Source: Rubrimonas sp036788415 (lineage in GTDB: Bacteria; Pseudomonadota; Alphaproteobacteria; Rhodobacterales; Rhodobacteraceae). From it: a DNA stretch of 64,000 nucleotides. The notes under the pieces were generated by a model, which worked only from the letters and a program-made list of their open reading frames with translations, was not told the origin of the DNA and did no database searches. Of this stretch, positions 1 through 8,176 are shown one piece after another. The DNA is taken from positions 19,580 through 83,579 of the forward strand of contig NZ_DAIQNN010000007.1 of NCBI RefSeq assembly GCF_036788415.1, written 5' to 3'. The translations under genes and the position numbers were made by a program. Position 1 is the stretch's first letter. Each line of letters opens with the position of its first letter.

Positions 1-469
1 GCGCGGGAAGCGCGGCCTCGCGCATCGTCCGCTCCCAGCGCGCAGCCCAACCGTCGCGCCCGCGCAGCCGCCGCACGACGCCGCCCGCCTGCCATTCGCG
101 CAGCTCCAGCCCGGCGCCGCGCGCCCAAGCGGCGACGCGCCGGTCGCGGGCGAAAGTCCAGAGATCGCCCGTCTCCTGATGGGCGAAGATCGCGTCGGCG
201 CCTGTGTGGGCGGCGACCTCGCTCAGCGCCTCGACGGCCTCGCCCGTCCGCACGATCAGCGGCGCGCCGCGCGCGGCGAGGTCGGCCTGCAGCTCGCGAA
301 GGCTTTCGGAGATGAAGGCCCAGTGCCGCGCGCTCGTGGTCGGCTGCGCCCAGAGCTCCGGCTCGGCGAGGTAGAGGGGAACGACGCCACCTCGCGCGGC
401 CGCTGCGCAGAGCGGCGCGTGATCCTCGGCGCGCAAGTCGCGCTTGAACCAGACGATGGTGGTCGGCAT
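1..469 (-). CDS. Cryptochrome/photolyase family protein (N-terminal part, cut by window edge)
   Basis: Only the first 156 residues are in the window; the rest lies beyond the left edge. The opening TTIVWFKRDLRAEDHAPL carries the WFxRDLRxxDH signature of the photolyase antenna domain. It is followed by SARHWAFISESL (residues 46-57) and HQETGDLWTFARDR (97-110), as in the family's alpha/beta N-terminal domain. Known members use FAD and blue light to repair pyrimidine dimers or 6-4 products, or to sense light. The FAD domain that would tell these apart is not visible. The ATG at 469 is preceded by an AGGGG motif. It lies 53 bp downstream of the ATPase-inhibitor gene on the same strand, so co-transcription is possible. 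Which photolyase class it belongs to is undecided. Confidence 0.8.
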   Translation of the reverse strand, partial: MPTTIVWFKRDLRAEDHAPLCAAAARGGVVPLYLAEPELWAQPTTSARHWAFISESLRELQADLAARGAPLIVRTGEAVEALSEVAAHTGADAIFAHQETGDLWTFARDRRVAAWARGAGLELREWQAGGVVRRLRGRDGWAARWERTMREAALPA

Positions 470-522
470 GCGTCCCCTCCGCCGGGCGACGTGGCGCGCG
501 CGGCGGCGAGGTCAACGGGCGG

Positions 523-843
523 TCAGTTCTCCGCCATCACCTGCGCCTTGGCCTGCGCGCGCAACTCTCCGAACTTGCGCACCGCTTCCTGCGCGGTGAC
601 GGCGATTCCGGCGGCTGACAGATCCGCCATCACGCGCTCCACCGCGTCGGACGGGTTCGGCTTGATCCACTCGCCGATCAGCCCCTTTGCATAGTCGACC
701 GCCGCCTCGCCGGTCTTGCCCATCTGGTTCGCCGCCCAGAGCGCGAGCAGGTTGCGCGCCCGCGCCTCGACCTTGAACTGCATCTCGGCGTCATGCGCGA
801 ACTTCGCCTCGAACGCCTGTTCGCGCTCGTCAAACGTGGTCAT
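523..843 (-). CDS. ATPase inhibitor subunit zeta (DUF1476)
   Basis: A 106-residue protein starting MTTFDEREQAFEAKFAHD, the hallmark opening of the DUF1476 family. It continues with MQFKVEARARNLLALWAA and a charged helical C-terminus. In Paracoccus and other alphaproteobacteria this family is the zeta subunit, which binds the F1 sector of ATP synthase and blocks ATP hydrolysis, much like mitochondrial IF1; the N-terminal stretch is the inhibitory segment. The length matches the family (about 105 residues). I chose the ATG at 843 because it begins the family-conserved sequence and has a GGAGGAGAGG ribosome-binding site just upstream; the longer upstream reading has no family resemblance. It is divergent from purC. 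Confidence 0.9.
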   Translation of the reverse strand: MTTFDEREQAFEAKFAHDAEMQFKVEARARNLLALWAANQMGKTGEAAVDYAKGLIGEWIKPNPSDAVERVMADLSAAGIAVTAQEAVRKFGELRAQAKAQVMAEN

Positions 844-1057
844 CGGGACCTCTCCTCCGTCGCGCGCGATTCCGGGCGCATTTCCCGGAACGGCTAGCGC
901 ATTCCGCCGTGAGGCGCCAGTTGACGAAGCCGCGCGAGGACCGACTGCGTCGGCCCGGCCCAAGCGCTGCTTGCCCGCGCGCCCGGCGCAGCCTATACGG
1001 CTGTCTCCGACGCGCGCGCGCCTCGCGCTGCGCGTCAATCTCTGTTCGGAGACGCCG

Positions 1058-1822
1058 ATGGCCCGCCGCAGGATGGTCTACGAAGGCAAGGCGAAGATTC
1101 TTTACGAAGGCCCGGAGCCCGGCACGTTGATCCAGTATTTCAAGGACGACGCCACGGCCTTCAACGCCCAGAAGCGGCAGGTGATCGACGGCAAGGGCGT
1201 GCTCAACAACCGAATTTCCGAGCACATCATGTCGGCGCTGAACGGCATCGGCGTGCCGACCCACTTCATCCGCCGCATCAACATGCGCGAGCAACTGATC
1301 CGCGCCGTCGAGATCATCCCCATCGAGATCGTGGTGCGCAACGTCGCCGCCGGCTCGCTGTCCAAGCGTCTCGGCATCCCTGAAGGCGACACGCTGCCGC
1401 GCCCGATCATCGAATTCTATTACAAGGACGACAAGCTCGGCGACCCGATGGTCACCGAGGAGCACATCCTCGCCTTCAACTGGGCCAGCCAGCAGGACGT
1501 GGACGACATGATCAGCCTCGCACTGCGCGTGAACGACTTTCTGTCGGGGCTTTTCATGGGCGTCGGCATCCGGCTTGTGGACTTCAAGATCGAGTGCGGG
1601 CGCATCTGGGAGGGCGACTATCAGCGCGTGATCGTCGCCGACGAGATCAGCCCCGACAGCTGCCGCCTGTGGGACGCCAAAACCGGGCGGAAATTCGACA
1701 AGGACGTGTTCCGCCGCGACCTCGGCAATCTGACCGAAGCCTACGCCGAAGTGGCCCAGCGCCTCGGCATCATGCCCGAGAGCGGCGTGGTCGCCGGCAA
1801 GGGCCCCAAGCTCGTCCACTGA
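1058..1822 (+). CDS. purC: Phosphoribosylaminoimidazole-succinocarboxamide synthase
   Basis: A 254-residue SAICAR synthetase, which joins aspartate to CAIR using ATP in de novo purine synthesis. The N-terminus MVYEGKAKILYEG is the family's nucleotide-binding start. The signature IPIEIVVRNVAAGSLSKR lies near residues 87-104, and LVDFKIECGR with ADEISPDSCRLWD marks the C-terminal catalytic half. I place the start at 1058, with GGAG about 7 bases upstream, because sequence before it does not resemble PurC. It heads a purC-purS-purQ row with gaps of 22 and 9 bp, almost certainly one operon. purL is not in the window. Confidence 0.96.
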   Translation: MARRRMVYEGKAKILYEGPEPGTLIQYFKDDATAFNAQKRQVIDGKGVLNNRISEHIMSALNGIGVPTHFIRRINMREQLIRAVEIIPIEIVVRNVAAGSLSKRLGIPEGDTLPRPIIEFYYKDDKLGDPMVTEEHILAFNWASQQDVDDMISLALRVNDFLSGLFMGVGIRLVDFKIECGRIWEGDYQRVIVADEISPDSCRLWDAKTGRKFDKDVFRRDLGNLTEAYAEVAQRLGIMPESGVVAGKGPKLVH

Positions 1823-1844
1823 GCCCGCGAGAGGGAGTTCGCCG

Positions 1845-2084
1845 ATGAAGGCCCGCGTCACCGTCACCCTGCGCGACGGCGTGCTCGACCCGCAGGGCGA
1901 GGCGATCCGGCAGGCGCTCGGAACGCTCGGCTTCGGCGGCGTCGGCGGCGTCCGGCAAGGCAAGGTGATCGAACTCGACCTTGCCGAGACCGACCCGGAG
2001 GCGGCGCGCGCGCAGGTCGCGCGGATGTGCGAGACCCTGCTCGCCAACACCGTGATCGAGACCTACGCGATCGCGCTGGACTGA
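1845..2084 (+). CDS. purS: Phosphoribosylformylglycinamidine synthase subunit PurS
   Basis: A 79-residue PurS. It starts MKARVTVTLRDGVLDPQGEA and continues with the LGFGGVGGVRQGKVIELDL core and a C-terminal AANTVIETY-like segment, the normal full-length pattern. PurS is the small structural subunit that bridges PurL and PurQ in three-part FGAM synthases; it shapes the complex for ammonia channelling and has no catalytic residues. A GAGGGAG motif lies ahead of the ATG, and purQ begins 9 bp downstream. The three-subunit arrangement implies a short-form purL elsewhere in the genome. Confidence 0.95.
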   Translation: MKARVTVTLRDGVLDPQGEAIRQALGTLGFGGVGGVRQGKVIELDLAETDPEAARAQVARMCETLLANTVIETYAIALD

Positions 2085-2093
2085 GGGCGGAAG

Positions 2094-2777
2094 ATGCGCG
2101 CGGCGGTTCTGGTCTTTCCCGGCTCCAATTGCGACCGCGACATGGAGGTCGCGCTGCGCGCAGCCGGCGCCGACGTCGTGCGGCTGTGGCACAAGGAGGC
2201 GTCGCTTCCCGCAGGTCTCGACCTCGTGGCGATCCCCGGCGGCTTCTCCTTCGGCGACTATCTGCGCTGCGGGGCCATCGCGGCGCGGGCGCCGGCGATG
2301 ACGGCGGTGGCGGGCTTCCTGCGCGGCGGCGGTTACGGCCTCGGCGTGTGCAACGGTTTCCAGGTGCTGCTCGAAGCTGGGCTGCTGCCCGGCGCGTTGA
2401 TGCGCAACCGCGGCCTGACCTTCCTGCGCCGCGACGTTTCCTTGCGCATCGAGACCGCCGACAGCGCCTTCACGCGCGGATACGCAATGGGCGCCGAGAT
2501 CAGCCTTCCCATCGCCCACCATGACGGCTGCTACGTCGCGGAACCCGAGACGCTCGCGCGGCTCGACGCCGAGGACCGCGTCGCGCTGCGCTATCTGCCG
2601 CCCAACCCCAACGGCTCGATGGACGACATCGCCGGCGTGCTGTCGGAGAACCGGCGCGTTCTGGGGCTGATGCCGCATCCCGAACGCGCCGCCGATCCCG
2701 CGCTGGGCGGGGCGGATGCGCGGGCGGATGGCGCGCCGCTCTTCGCGGGGCTCGTCGGCGCGCTGGTCGGGGCCTGA
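2094..2777 (+). CDS. purQ: Phosphoribosylformylglycinamidine synthase subunit PurQ (glutaminase)
   Basis: A 227-residue class I glutamine amidotransferase that supplies ammonia to PurL for FGAM formation. It opens AAVLVFPGSNCDRDM. The nucleophile Cys lies in LGVCNGFQVLLEAGLL (about residues 82-97), and the catalytic His-x-Glu is in GLMPHPERA near the C-terminus. The oxyanion-region IPGGFSFGDYLRCGAIAA is intact. Length and motifs are complete. It is the third gene of the pur row, and the next gene on this strand (a small exported protein) is 71 bp away and probably separate. Confidence 0.96.
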   Translation: MRAAVLVFPGSNCDRDMEVALRAAGADVVRLWHKEASLPAGLDLVAIPGGFSFGDYLRCGAIAARAPAMTAVAGFLRGGGYGLGVCNGFQVLLEAGLLPGALMRNRGLTFLRRDVSLRIETADSAFTRGYAMGAEISLPIAHHDGCYVAEPETLARLDAEDRVALRYLPPNPNGSMDDIAGVLSENRRVLGLMPHPERAADPALGGADARADGAPLFAGLVGALVGA

Positions 2778-2848
2778 GGCGCAACGCCGTCTTAACTCTG
2801 TCGACGCAGGCTTGGGCGCGCCGCTTCCCGCGGACGCAGGAGCCGCCG

Positions 2849-3247
2849 ATGCGCCGCCTCGCCTTGTCGCTCGCCGCGCTCTGCCTGTCCGAGGCGGCGC
2901 AAGCCGGCGCCTGGACCGCGCGCGACCTTGGCGTCGTCCACCGCGAAAGCCATTGCGTCGAAGCGGCGGTGCGCGCTTTCGAGGAAGTTGCCCTCAGCTT
3001 CGGGACGGGCGCTATCCGGGTGGACGGCTGGGCGATCTCCGCCGAGAATGTCGAGCGGCGCGGCTACGACGCGCTGATCACCTGCGCCTACGCCAACGCC
3101 GGCAAGACCCGCGGGACGCTCGCCATCCGCTCCGAGACCGAGGACTTCGGGCGCGTGATCGCCGCCAACCGCATCGAGCAATTGTGGCGCCAGCACGCCA
3201 AGCGCCTCGACGGAGCCTATATCGACGAACTGAAGCGGCGGATGTAG
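2849..3247 (+). CDS. Small exported protein of unknown function
   Basis: I do not recognise this 132-residue protein. Residues 1-20 look like a Sec signal peptide (MRRLALSLAALCLSEAAQAG, cleavage probably after AQA), giving a mature product of about 112 residues. The mature part has two cysteines (in ESHCVEAA and LITCAYAN) that could form a periplasmic disulfide. It ends in a basic helix (QHAKRLDGAYIDELKRRM). Codon use and GC match the surroundings, and a GGAG motif stands before the ATG. Neighbours, a purine operon and an RNA helicase, give no functional hint. Confidence 0.75.
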   Translation: MRRLALSLAALCLSEAAQAGAWTARDLGVVHRESHCVEAAVRAFEEVALSFGTGAIRVDGWAISAENVERRGYDALITCAYANAGKTRGTLAIRSETEDFGRVIAANRIEQLWRQHAKRLDGAYIDELKRRM

Positions 3248-3456
3248 CCGGATCGGTCAACGGGGTTGACTTTCCGCGCTTCGACCCGCATCTCTTCGGC
3301 ACGCGACAGCGCAGGCGCTTTCCGGTCGAACCGGTCTGAGCACACCGTCGCCCAACCACACGCGTTTGCTTTCCGCCAGTTGCGCTTGGCGATCGCCAAG
3401 CCCGAGCCGCCGCGACCGCCGAGTGCGGCGCGCGCTCGCTTCTGACGGAGTTCTCC

Positions 3457-4677
3457 ATGACCGCATTTGCGGACTTCTCTCTTTCGCCCGCCCTGCTGAA
3501 GGCGCTCGACAAGGCCGGCTTCACGGCCCCGACGCCGGTGCAGGCCGCCGCCATCCCGCCGCAGCTCCAGGGCCGCGACGTGCTCGCGCTGGCGCAGACC
3601 GGCACCGGCAAGACCGCCGCTTTCGCCCTGCCGCTGATCGAGGCGCTGGCGGGCCGCTCGGGCCGCCGCCCCGCCCGCTCGGGATTCGCGCTGATCCTCG
3701 CGCCGACGCGCGAACTGGCCGTGCAGATCGACGCCGAACTGCGCCGCTTCGGCGCGGCGATGTCGATCCGCACGGTTCTCGTGCTCGGCGGCATGTCGCG
3801 CTACAATCAGGTCAAGCTCCTCGCGTCCGGCGTCGACGTGATCATCGCGACGCCGGGCCGGCTGATGGACCTTCTGACCGAGCGCGACGCGACGCTGGCG
3901 GCGGTCGAGACGCTGGTGCTCGACGAAGCCGACCGGATGCTCGACATGGGCTTCATCCGCGACATCCGGAAGATCGCCGCGATGATCCCGGCGGGCCGCC
4001 GCACCGCGTTGTTCTCGGCGACCATGCCGCCCGAGATCGAGACGCTCGCCAACGAGCTTCTGCGCGAGCCTGCGCGGGTGGAAGTCGCGCCGCAGGGCAC
4101 GACCGTGCAGAAGATCGAGCAGCGCCTCGTGCATGTGCCCGCCGGCGCCAAGCGCGGCGCCCTGACCGCCCTGCTCGCCGACAAGGACATGTCCAAGGTC
4201 ATCGTCTTCGCCCGCACCAAGCGCGGCGCGGACCGGGTGGCGAAGGGGCTGGAGGCCGACGGCGTGCGCGCGGACGCGATCCATGGCGACAAGGCCCAGA
4301 ACGCCCGCCAGCGCGCGCTGGAATCGTTCCGCACAGGCGCCGTGCGGGTGCTGGTGGCGACCGACATCGCCGCGCGCGGCATCGACGTCGCGGGCGTCAC
4401 CCATGTCGTCAATTACGACCTGCCCGACGAGCCCGAGAGCTACACCCACCGCATCGGGCGGACGGGGCGCAACGGCGCCGAAGGACAGGCGATCAGCCTG
4501 TGCGACGACACCGAGCGCGACAAGCTCCGCGCCATCGAGAAAGTGATCCGCCGCGCCTTCCTGCCCTGCGGCGCCCTCGGCGACCACCCGCCCGCGGCGC
4601 AGACGCGGCCCGAGCACGCGCAGGCGAAGCGCCCCGGCCGCGCCCGTCGCCGCGCGCCCCGGCGCGCTGCGGCCTGA
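3457..4677 (+). CDS. DEAD-box ATP-dependent RNA helicase (RhlE-like)
   Basis: A 406-residue helicase with every core motif in order. These are the Q motif GFTAPTPVQAAAIP (21-34), motif I AQTGTGKT (46-53), PTRELAVQ (83-90), DEAD (156-159), SAT (187-189), IVFARTKRGADRVA, ATDIAARGID and HRIGRTGRNG. It ends in a short Arg/Pro/Ala-rich basic tail (about the last 40 residues), as in RhlE-type proteins that remodel structured RNA during cold growth, ribosome assembly or mRNA decay. A 209-bp gap precedes it, room for its own promoter and leader. The exact subfamily is a judgement from the short basic tail. Confidence 0.93.
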   Translation: MTAFADFSLSPALLKALDKAGFTAPTPVQAAAIPPQLQGRDVLALAQTGTGKTAAFALPLIEALAGRSGRRPARSGFALILAPTRELAVQIDAELRRFGAAMSIRTVLVLGGMSRYNQVKLLASGVDVIIATPGRLMDLLTERDATLAAVETLVLDEADRMLDMGFIRDIRKIAAMIPAGRRTALFSATMPPEIETLANELLREPARVEVAPQGTTVQKIEQRLVHVPAGAKRGALTALLADKDMSKVIVFARTKRGADRVAKGLEADGVRADAIHGDKAQNARQRALESFRTGAVRVLVATDIAARGIDVAGVTHVVNYDLPDEPESYTHRIGRTGRNGAEGQAISLCDDTERDKLRAIEKVIRRAFLPCGALGDHPPAAQTRPEHAQAKRPGRARRRAPRRAAA

Positions 4678-4700
4678 CGGAGCGCCGCCCCCTACACGGC

Positions 4701-4729
4701 GCGACGGAAAGGGGCTAGTTTCCCGTCGC
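4701..4729 (+). terminator. Stem-loop between helicase and ureE
   Basis: GCGACGG at 4701-4707 pairs with CCGTCGC at 4723-4729. A further AAA/TTT pairing (4708-4710 with 4719-4721, one bulged C) closes a GGGGCTAG loop. It lies 24 bp after the helicase stop. No T-run follows, so it may be an mRNA-end or attenuator structure, not a true intrinsic terminator. Confidence 0.4.
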
Positions 4730-4765
4730 CGTGGACCGACCCGGTCCCCCCGAGGATGTCGCCGG

Positions 4766-5311
4766 ATGACCCTGCGCGCGCTCTCCGTCTCGTCGGCTCC
4801 GGCTGGCCTCTGCGCCGGGACCGTCACCCTCGACCATGACGCGCGCTGGCGCCGGCGCGCGGCCCTGACCACCGACGACGGCGCGCCTTTCCTGCTCGAC
4901 CTCGCGGAAGCGCGGGAGTTGCGCGACGGCGAGGCGCTGATGCTGGAGGACGGGCGGCATGTGCTGGTGCGCGCAGCGCCCGAGCGGCTCACCGCCATCG
5001 GCGCCGAGACGCCCGCGAAGCTCGCCCGCCTCGCCTGGCATCTGGGCAACCGCCACCTGCCGGTCGCCATCGAGGACGGGCGGCTGCTGATCCGCCACGA
5101 CCATGTGGTGGAGGACATGCTGCGCGGGCTCGGCGCCTCCCTGACGGCGGTCGAAGCGCCGTTCCAGCCCGAAGGCGGCGCCTATGGCCATGGGCGCACC
5201 CACGCCCACGCGCACGCCCACAGCGCCCATGACGATCCGAATTCTCATCTGCGCGAGCCCGCGCAGGACGCGCATCTGCGTGACCGCGACCACCGCCACC
5301 CGCATGGATGA
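4766..5311 (+). CDS. ureE: Urease accessory protein UreE (nickel metallochaperone)
   Basis: A 181-residue UreE, which delivers Ni2+ to apo-urease through UreG. The N-terminal peptide-binding domain includes TLDHDARWRRRAALTTDDG, and the central metal-binding domain includes AWHLGNRHLPV (90-100) and DHVVEDMLRGLG. Residues 141-181 form a His-rich tail with 11 His in 41 residues, the usual Ni-binding C-terminus. The stop codon overlaps the start of ureF (ATGGATGA), and ureG follows with another overlap, so the three are translationally coupled. No ureA, ureB, ureC or ureD is in the window. Confidence 0.95.
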   Translation: MTLRALSVSSAPAGLCAGTVTLDHDARWRRRAALTTDDGAPFLLDLAEARELRDGEALMLEDGRHVLVRAAPERLTAIGAETPAKLARLAWHLGNRHLPVAIEDGRLLIRHDHVVEDMLRGLGASLTAVEAPFQPEGGAYGHGRTHAHAHAHSAHDDPNSHLREPAQDAHLRDRDHRHPHG

Positions 5312-5939
5312 CGCCGCGCTTCAGACGCTCGCCGCATGGCTCTCGCCCGCCTGGCCGACCGGCGCGTTCGCCTTCTCGCACGGGCTGGAATGGGCGATCG
5401 TCGCCGGCGACGTGGATGACGCCGAAACCTTGCGCGACTGGATCGCCGACTGCCTCGCCCATGGCTCGGGGCGCTGCGACGCGATCCTGCTGGCCGCCGC
5501 GTGGCGCGACCCCGCCAGCGAGGAGGTCGCGGACTTCGCCGCCGCGCTCGCTCCCTCCGCCGAGCGCCTCGACGAGACCGCGAGCGTCGGCGCCGCCTTC
5601 GCCGCGATCACCGGAGCGAGTTTCGGGCCGGAAGCCGCGCCCGCGCCCTGGCCGGTCGCGCTGGGGCGCGCCGCGGCGGCCCATGCCCTGCCGCTCGGGC
5701 CTGCGCTGACCCTGTTCCTGCAGGCCTACGCCCACAACCTGCTGTCCGTCGGCGTCCGGCTCATCCCCATCGGCCAGACCGAGGCCGCGCGCGCGCTCGC
5801 GGCGCTCCTGCCGCTGATCCGCGAGACGGCGGCGCAGGCCGAGGCGGCGACGCCCGAGGAGATCGGCGGCTGCGCGCTGCGCGCCGATCTCGCCGCGATG
5901 CGCCATGAAACCCAGACTGTGAGGCTGTTCCGCTCATGA
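5304..5939 (+). CDS. ureF: Urease accessory protein UreF
   Basis: A 211-residue UreF. It assembles with UreD/H and UreG on apo-urease and gates GTP-dependent nickel insertion. Typical features are LAAWLSPAWPTGAFAFSHGL at the N-terminus, the all-helical body, YAHNLLSVGVRLIPIGQT and a C-terminal MRHETQTVRLFRS. I take the ATG at 5304, which overlaps the ureE stop; an in-frame ATG at 5184 sits inside ureE and would add 40 residues unlike UreF. The last four bases overlap the ureG start (ATGA). Confidence 0.94.
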   Translation: MDDAALQTLAAWLSPAWPTGAFAFSHGLEWAIVAGDVDDAETLRDWIADCLAHGSGRCDAILLAAAWRDPASEEVADFAAALAPSAERLDETASVGAAFAAITGASFGPEAAPAPWPVALGRAAAAHALPLGPALTLFLQAYAHNLLSVGVRLIPIGQTEAARALAALLPLIRETAAQAEAATPEEIGGCALRADLAAMRHETQTVRLFRS

Positions 5940-6571
5940 CCTCCCCGCACGGCCCCCTGCGCGTCGGCATCGGCGGCCCGGTCGGCGTCGGCAAGTCCAC
6001 GCTGACCGCCGAGCTGTGCCGGCGGATGCGCGACCGCTGGTCGATCGCCGCCATCGCCAACGACATCTACACGCGCGAGGACGCCGAGTTCCTGATGCGC
6101 GAGCAGGCCCTGCCGCTCGACCGCATCCGCGCGGTGGAGACCGGCGGCTGCCCGCACACCGCGATCCGCGAGGACGCCAGCATCAACCTCGCCGCCGTGG
6201 CGCAACTGCGCGCCGACTTTCCCGATCTCGACGTGATCTTCATCGAATCGGGCGGCGACAACCTGTCGGCCACCTTCAGCCCCGAACTCGCCGACCTGAC
6301 CCTCTACGTGATCGACGTGGCGGGCGGCGAGAAGGTGCCGCGCAAGGGCGGGCCGGCGATCACCCTCTCCGACCTTCTGGTGATCAACAAGACCGACCTC
6401 GCCCCCCATGTCGGGGCCTCGCTCGAGGTGATGGCGCGCGACGCGGCGCGGATGCGCGGCGACCGGCCCGTGCAGTTCTCCAATCTGAGGACCGGCGAGG
6501 GCGTGGCCGAGATCGTCGACTTTCTGATCCGCGCGGGCGGGTTGCCCGATGGGGGCGCGCGGGCGGGCTGA
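5936..6571 (+). CDS. ureG: Urease accessory GTPase UreG
   Basis: A 211-residue SIMIBI-class GTPase that powers nickel transfer from UreE to urease. The P-loop GPVGVGKST is at residues 14-22. The metal-binding Cys-Pro-His motif occurs in TGGCPHTAIREDAS, followed by ESGGDNLSATFSPEL (switch region) and NKTDLAPHVGA for guanine specificity. Length is normal for the family. It starts inside the ureF stop codon (ATGA) and ends 18 bp from the convergent decarboxylase gene, so it is the last gene of the ureEFG row here. Confidence 0.97.
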   Translation: MTSPHGPLRVGIGGPVGVGKSTLTAELCRRMRDRWSIAAIANDIYTREDAEFLMREQALPLDRIRAVETGGCPHTAIREDASINLAAVAQLRADFPDLDVIFIESGGDNLSATFSPELADLTLYVIDVAGGEKVPRKGGPAITLSDLLVINKTDLAPHVGASLEVMARDAARMRGDRPVQFSNLRTGEGVAEIVDFLIRAGGLPDGGARAG

Positions 6572-6589
6572 GCCCGTCGCCGCGCCGGT

Positions 6590-7801
6590 TCAGCCCGCCC
6601 GCAGCATCGAGATCAGGATGGCGGCGAAGGTCGCGCTGGTGATCACGCCGCTGATGCTGACGCCCAGCGCATGCGGCAGCACGATGGCGTTGGGGTTGGC
6701 CTGGCTGACGATCTTCTGCGCCACCTTCGCCGTGGTCGGCACGCAGGAGACGGCGGCGATCCCGATCACCGGGTTGAAGCGCCCGCCGGTGAACCACCAC
6801 AGCGCATAGCCCCCGAGCAGCCCGCCCAGCGCCGAGACGGTCAAAGCGACGATGCCCAGCACCAGCAAAGTGAGCACCTTGGGGTCGAGGATGGTGCTGG
6901 CCTCGCACAGCACGCCGAGCGTGAGGCCGAGAAAGAACGTCGCGCCGTAGAGCACGGGCCCCGAGAACACCTCGCGGAAATTGTTCAGCCCGCTTTCACG
7001 CACCACCACGCCGATGAACAGGCTCAGAAACAGCGGCGCGGCGACCGGGAACAGGAGCGACAGCAGCACGCAGGCCGCGACGGCGAACATCATCTTCTCG
7101 GCGCTGGAGATCGCGCGGAGCTTCTCGACCGGCATCTGGATGGCGCGCAGCCGCTCGGGCACCAGCGCCTTCACCAGATGCGGATACGCCCCGTAAGTCA
7201 GCCCGAGATAGAGATAACCGACCACAGTGATCGCGACGAAGATCTCGGGCGCGAGGATCAGCGAGGCGAACAGCACCATCGGCCCGTCGGCCCCGCCGAT
7301 GGTGGCGGCCGCCGCAGCCTCGTTGAGCGGCAGCCCCCACATCGCGGCCAGCGGCAGCGCGACCACGGTGCCGAGCTCGCCGCAGATCGCGAGGAACATG
7401 GAGGTGAAGGGGCGCTGCATCACATAGCCCACGTCGAGCAGCGTGCCGATGCCGATGAACACCAGACAGGCGATCAGGCCGTTCGAGAACATCAGCGTGT
7501 AGACCGGCTGGAGCCAGTCGATCTGCAGCGCGGTCATCACCGCGTCGGTGCCGCTCGCGAGCGGATCGAGAAACAGCGTGCCGGTGCGCCCATCCTCGAA
7601 GAACAGAACGGCGGCGTTGACCGTCGCCATGCCGAGGCCCATCGGGATCATCAGCAGCGCCTCGAGCACGCCCTTCTGGCCGAGCCAGATCAGCGCGAGC
7701 CCCAGCCCGATCAGGAACAGCCGCCCGATCATGATGTGCGGCTCGGCGGCGGCCAGCGTGGCGATGCCCTGGAAAAGGTCGATAAACGAGATGTCGAGCA
7801 T
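6590..7801 (-). CDS. mmdB: Na+-translocating decarboxylase beta subunit (OadB/MmdB family)
   Basis: A 403-residue polytopic membrane protein of the OadB/MmdB/GcdB family. These subunits decarboxylate carboxybiotin and couple the reaction to Na+ export across the inner membrane. It has about nine or more hydrophobic segments. The family motif GGADGP is at residues 169-174, and the C-terminal segment LPHALGVSISGVITSATFAA resembles the conserved GPNVAGVIGSA region that is part of the Na+ path. It is the last gene of a four-gene row (carboxyltransferase, biotin carrier, small membrane subunit, this pump). Because the partner carboxyltransferase is of acyl-CoA type, methylmalonyl-CoA or a similar thioester is the likely substrate, not oxaloacetate. 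The substrate is inferred. Confidence 0.9.
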   Translation of the reverse strand: MLDISFIDLFQGIATLAAAEPHIMIGRLFLIGLGLALIWLGQKGVLEALLMIPMGLGMATVNAAVLFFEDGRTGTLFLDPLASGTDAVMTALQIDWLQPVYTLMFSNGLIACLVFIGIGTLLDVGYVMQRPFTSMFLAICGELGTVVALPLAAMWGLPLNEAAAAATIGGADGPMVLFASLILAPEIFVAITVVGYLYLGLTYGAYPHLVKALVPERLRAIQMPVEKLRAISSAEKMMFAVAACVLLSLLFPVAAPLFLSLFIGVVVRESGLNNFREVFSGPVLYGATFFLGLTLGVLCEASTILDPKVLTLLVLGIVALTVSALGGLLGGYALWWFTGGRFNPVIGIAAVSCVPTTAKVAQKIVSQANPNAIVLPHALGVSISGVITSATFAAILISMLRAG

Positions 7802-7833
7802 GGCGGCGCCTCTCGGCTTGCGGGACAGGGCGA

Positions 7834-8157
7834 TCAGCGACGCGGCGTGTGCGCTCCGTGCTGGCGGGCGCGGGCCTCGCGAGTCCAGTCGGCGCTCTGG
7901 CGGGCGGGGTCGATGCGCAGGACCCGGTGGCGGGGCATGGCGATATGCACTGCGGCGGCGATGGCGGCGGCGACCGCGGCGCGGTCGTCGCGCACGGGCA
8001 TGACGAATTCCGGCGCGGGCGCGGCGGGCGCGCGGCGGCTGCGGGCCAGGCCGATCACGATCAGCCGGATCAGCAGGGCGCAGAGCATGCTGATCGCCGC
8101 CATCAGCGCGAAGCCGGTCAGGGCGATCTGCAGGGCGCCGAGCGCGGAGCCGTCCAT
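7834..8157 (-). CDS. Small membrane subunit of decarboxylase (OadG/MmdD-like)
   Basis: A 107-residue protein with one clear N-terminal membrane segment (about residues 8-37, ALQIALTGFALMAAISMLCA onwards) and a Pro/Ala-rich cytoplasmic tail. This is the layout of OadG and MmdD subunits, which anchor and stabilise the carboxyltransferase on the membrane pump. The segment EFVMPVRDDRAAVAAAIAAA matches the Val/Ala-rich helix common in OadG proteins. Sequence conservation in this family is weak, so the call leans on size, topology and position between the biotin carrier and the beta subunit. Confidence 0.72.
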   Translation of the reverse strand: MDGSALGALQIALTGFALMAAISMLCALLIRLIVIGLARSRRAPAAPAPEFVMPVRDDRAAVAAAIAAAVHIAMPRHRVLRIDPARQSADWTREARARQHGAHTPRR

Positions 8158-8176
8158 GAGCGCGCGTCTCCCGGCG

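Noticed and set aside
716..1057. Longer N-terminus for purC
   Set aside because: The added sequence is antisense to the ATPase-inhibitor gene and intergenic DNA, with no PurC similarity; the ATG at 1058 has a good ribosome-binding site.
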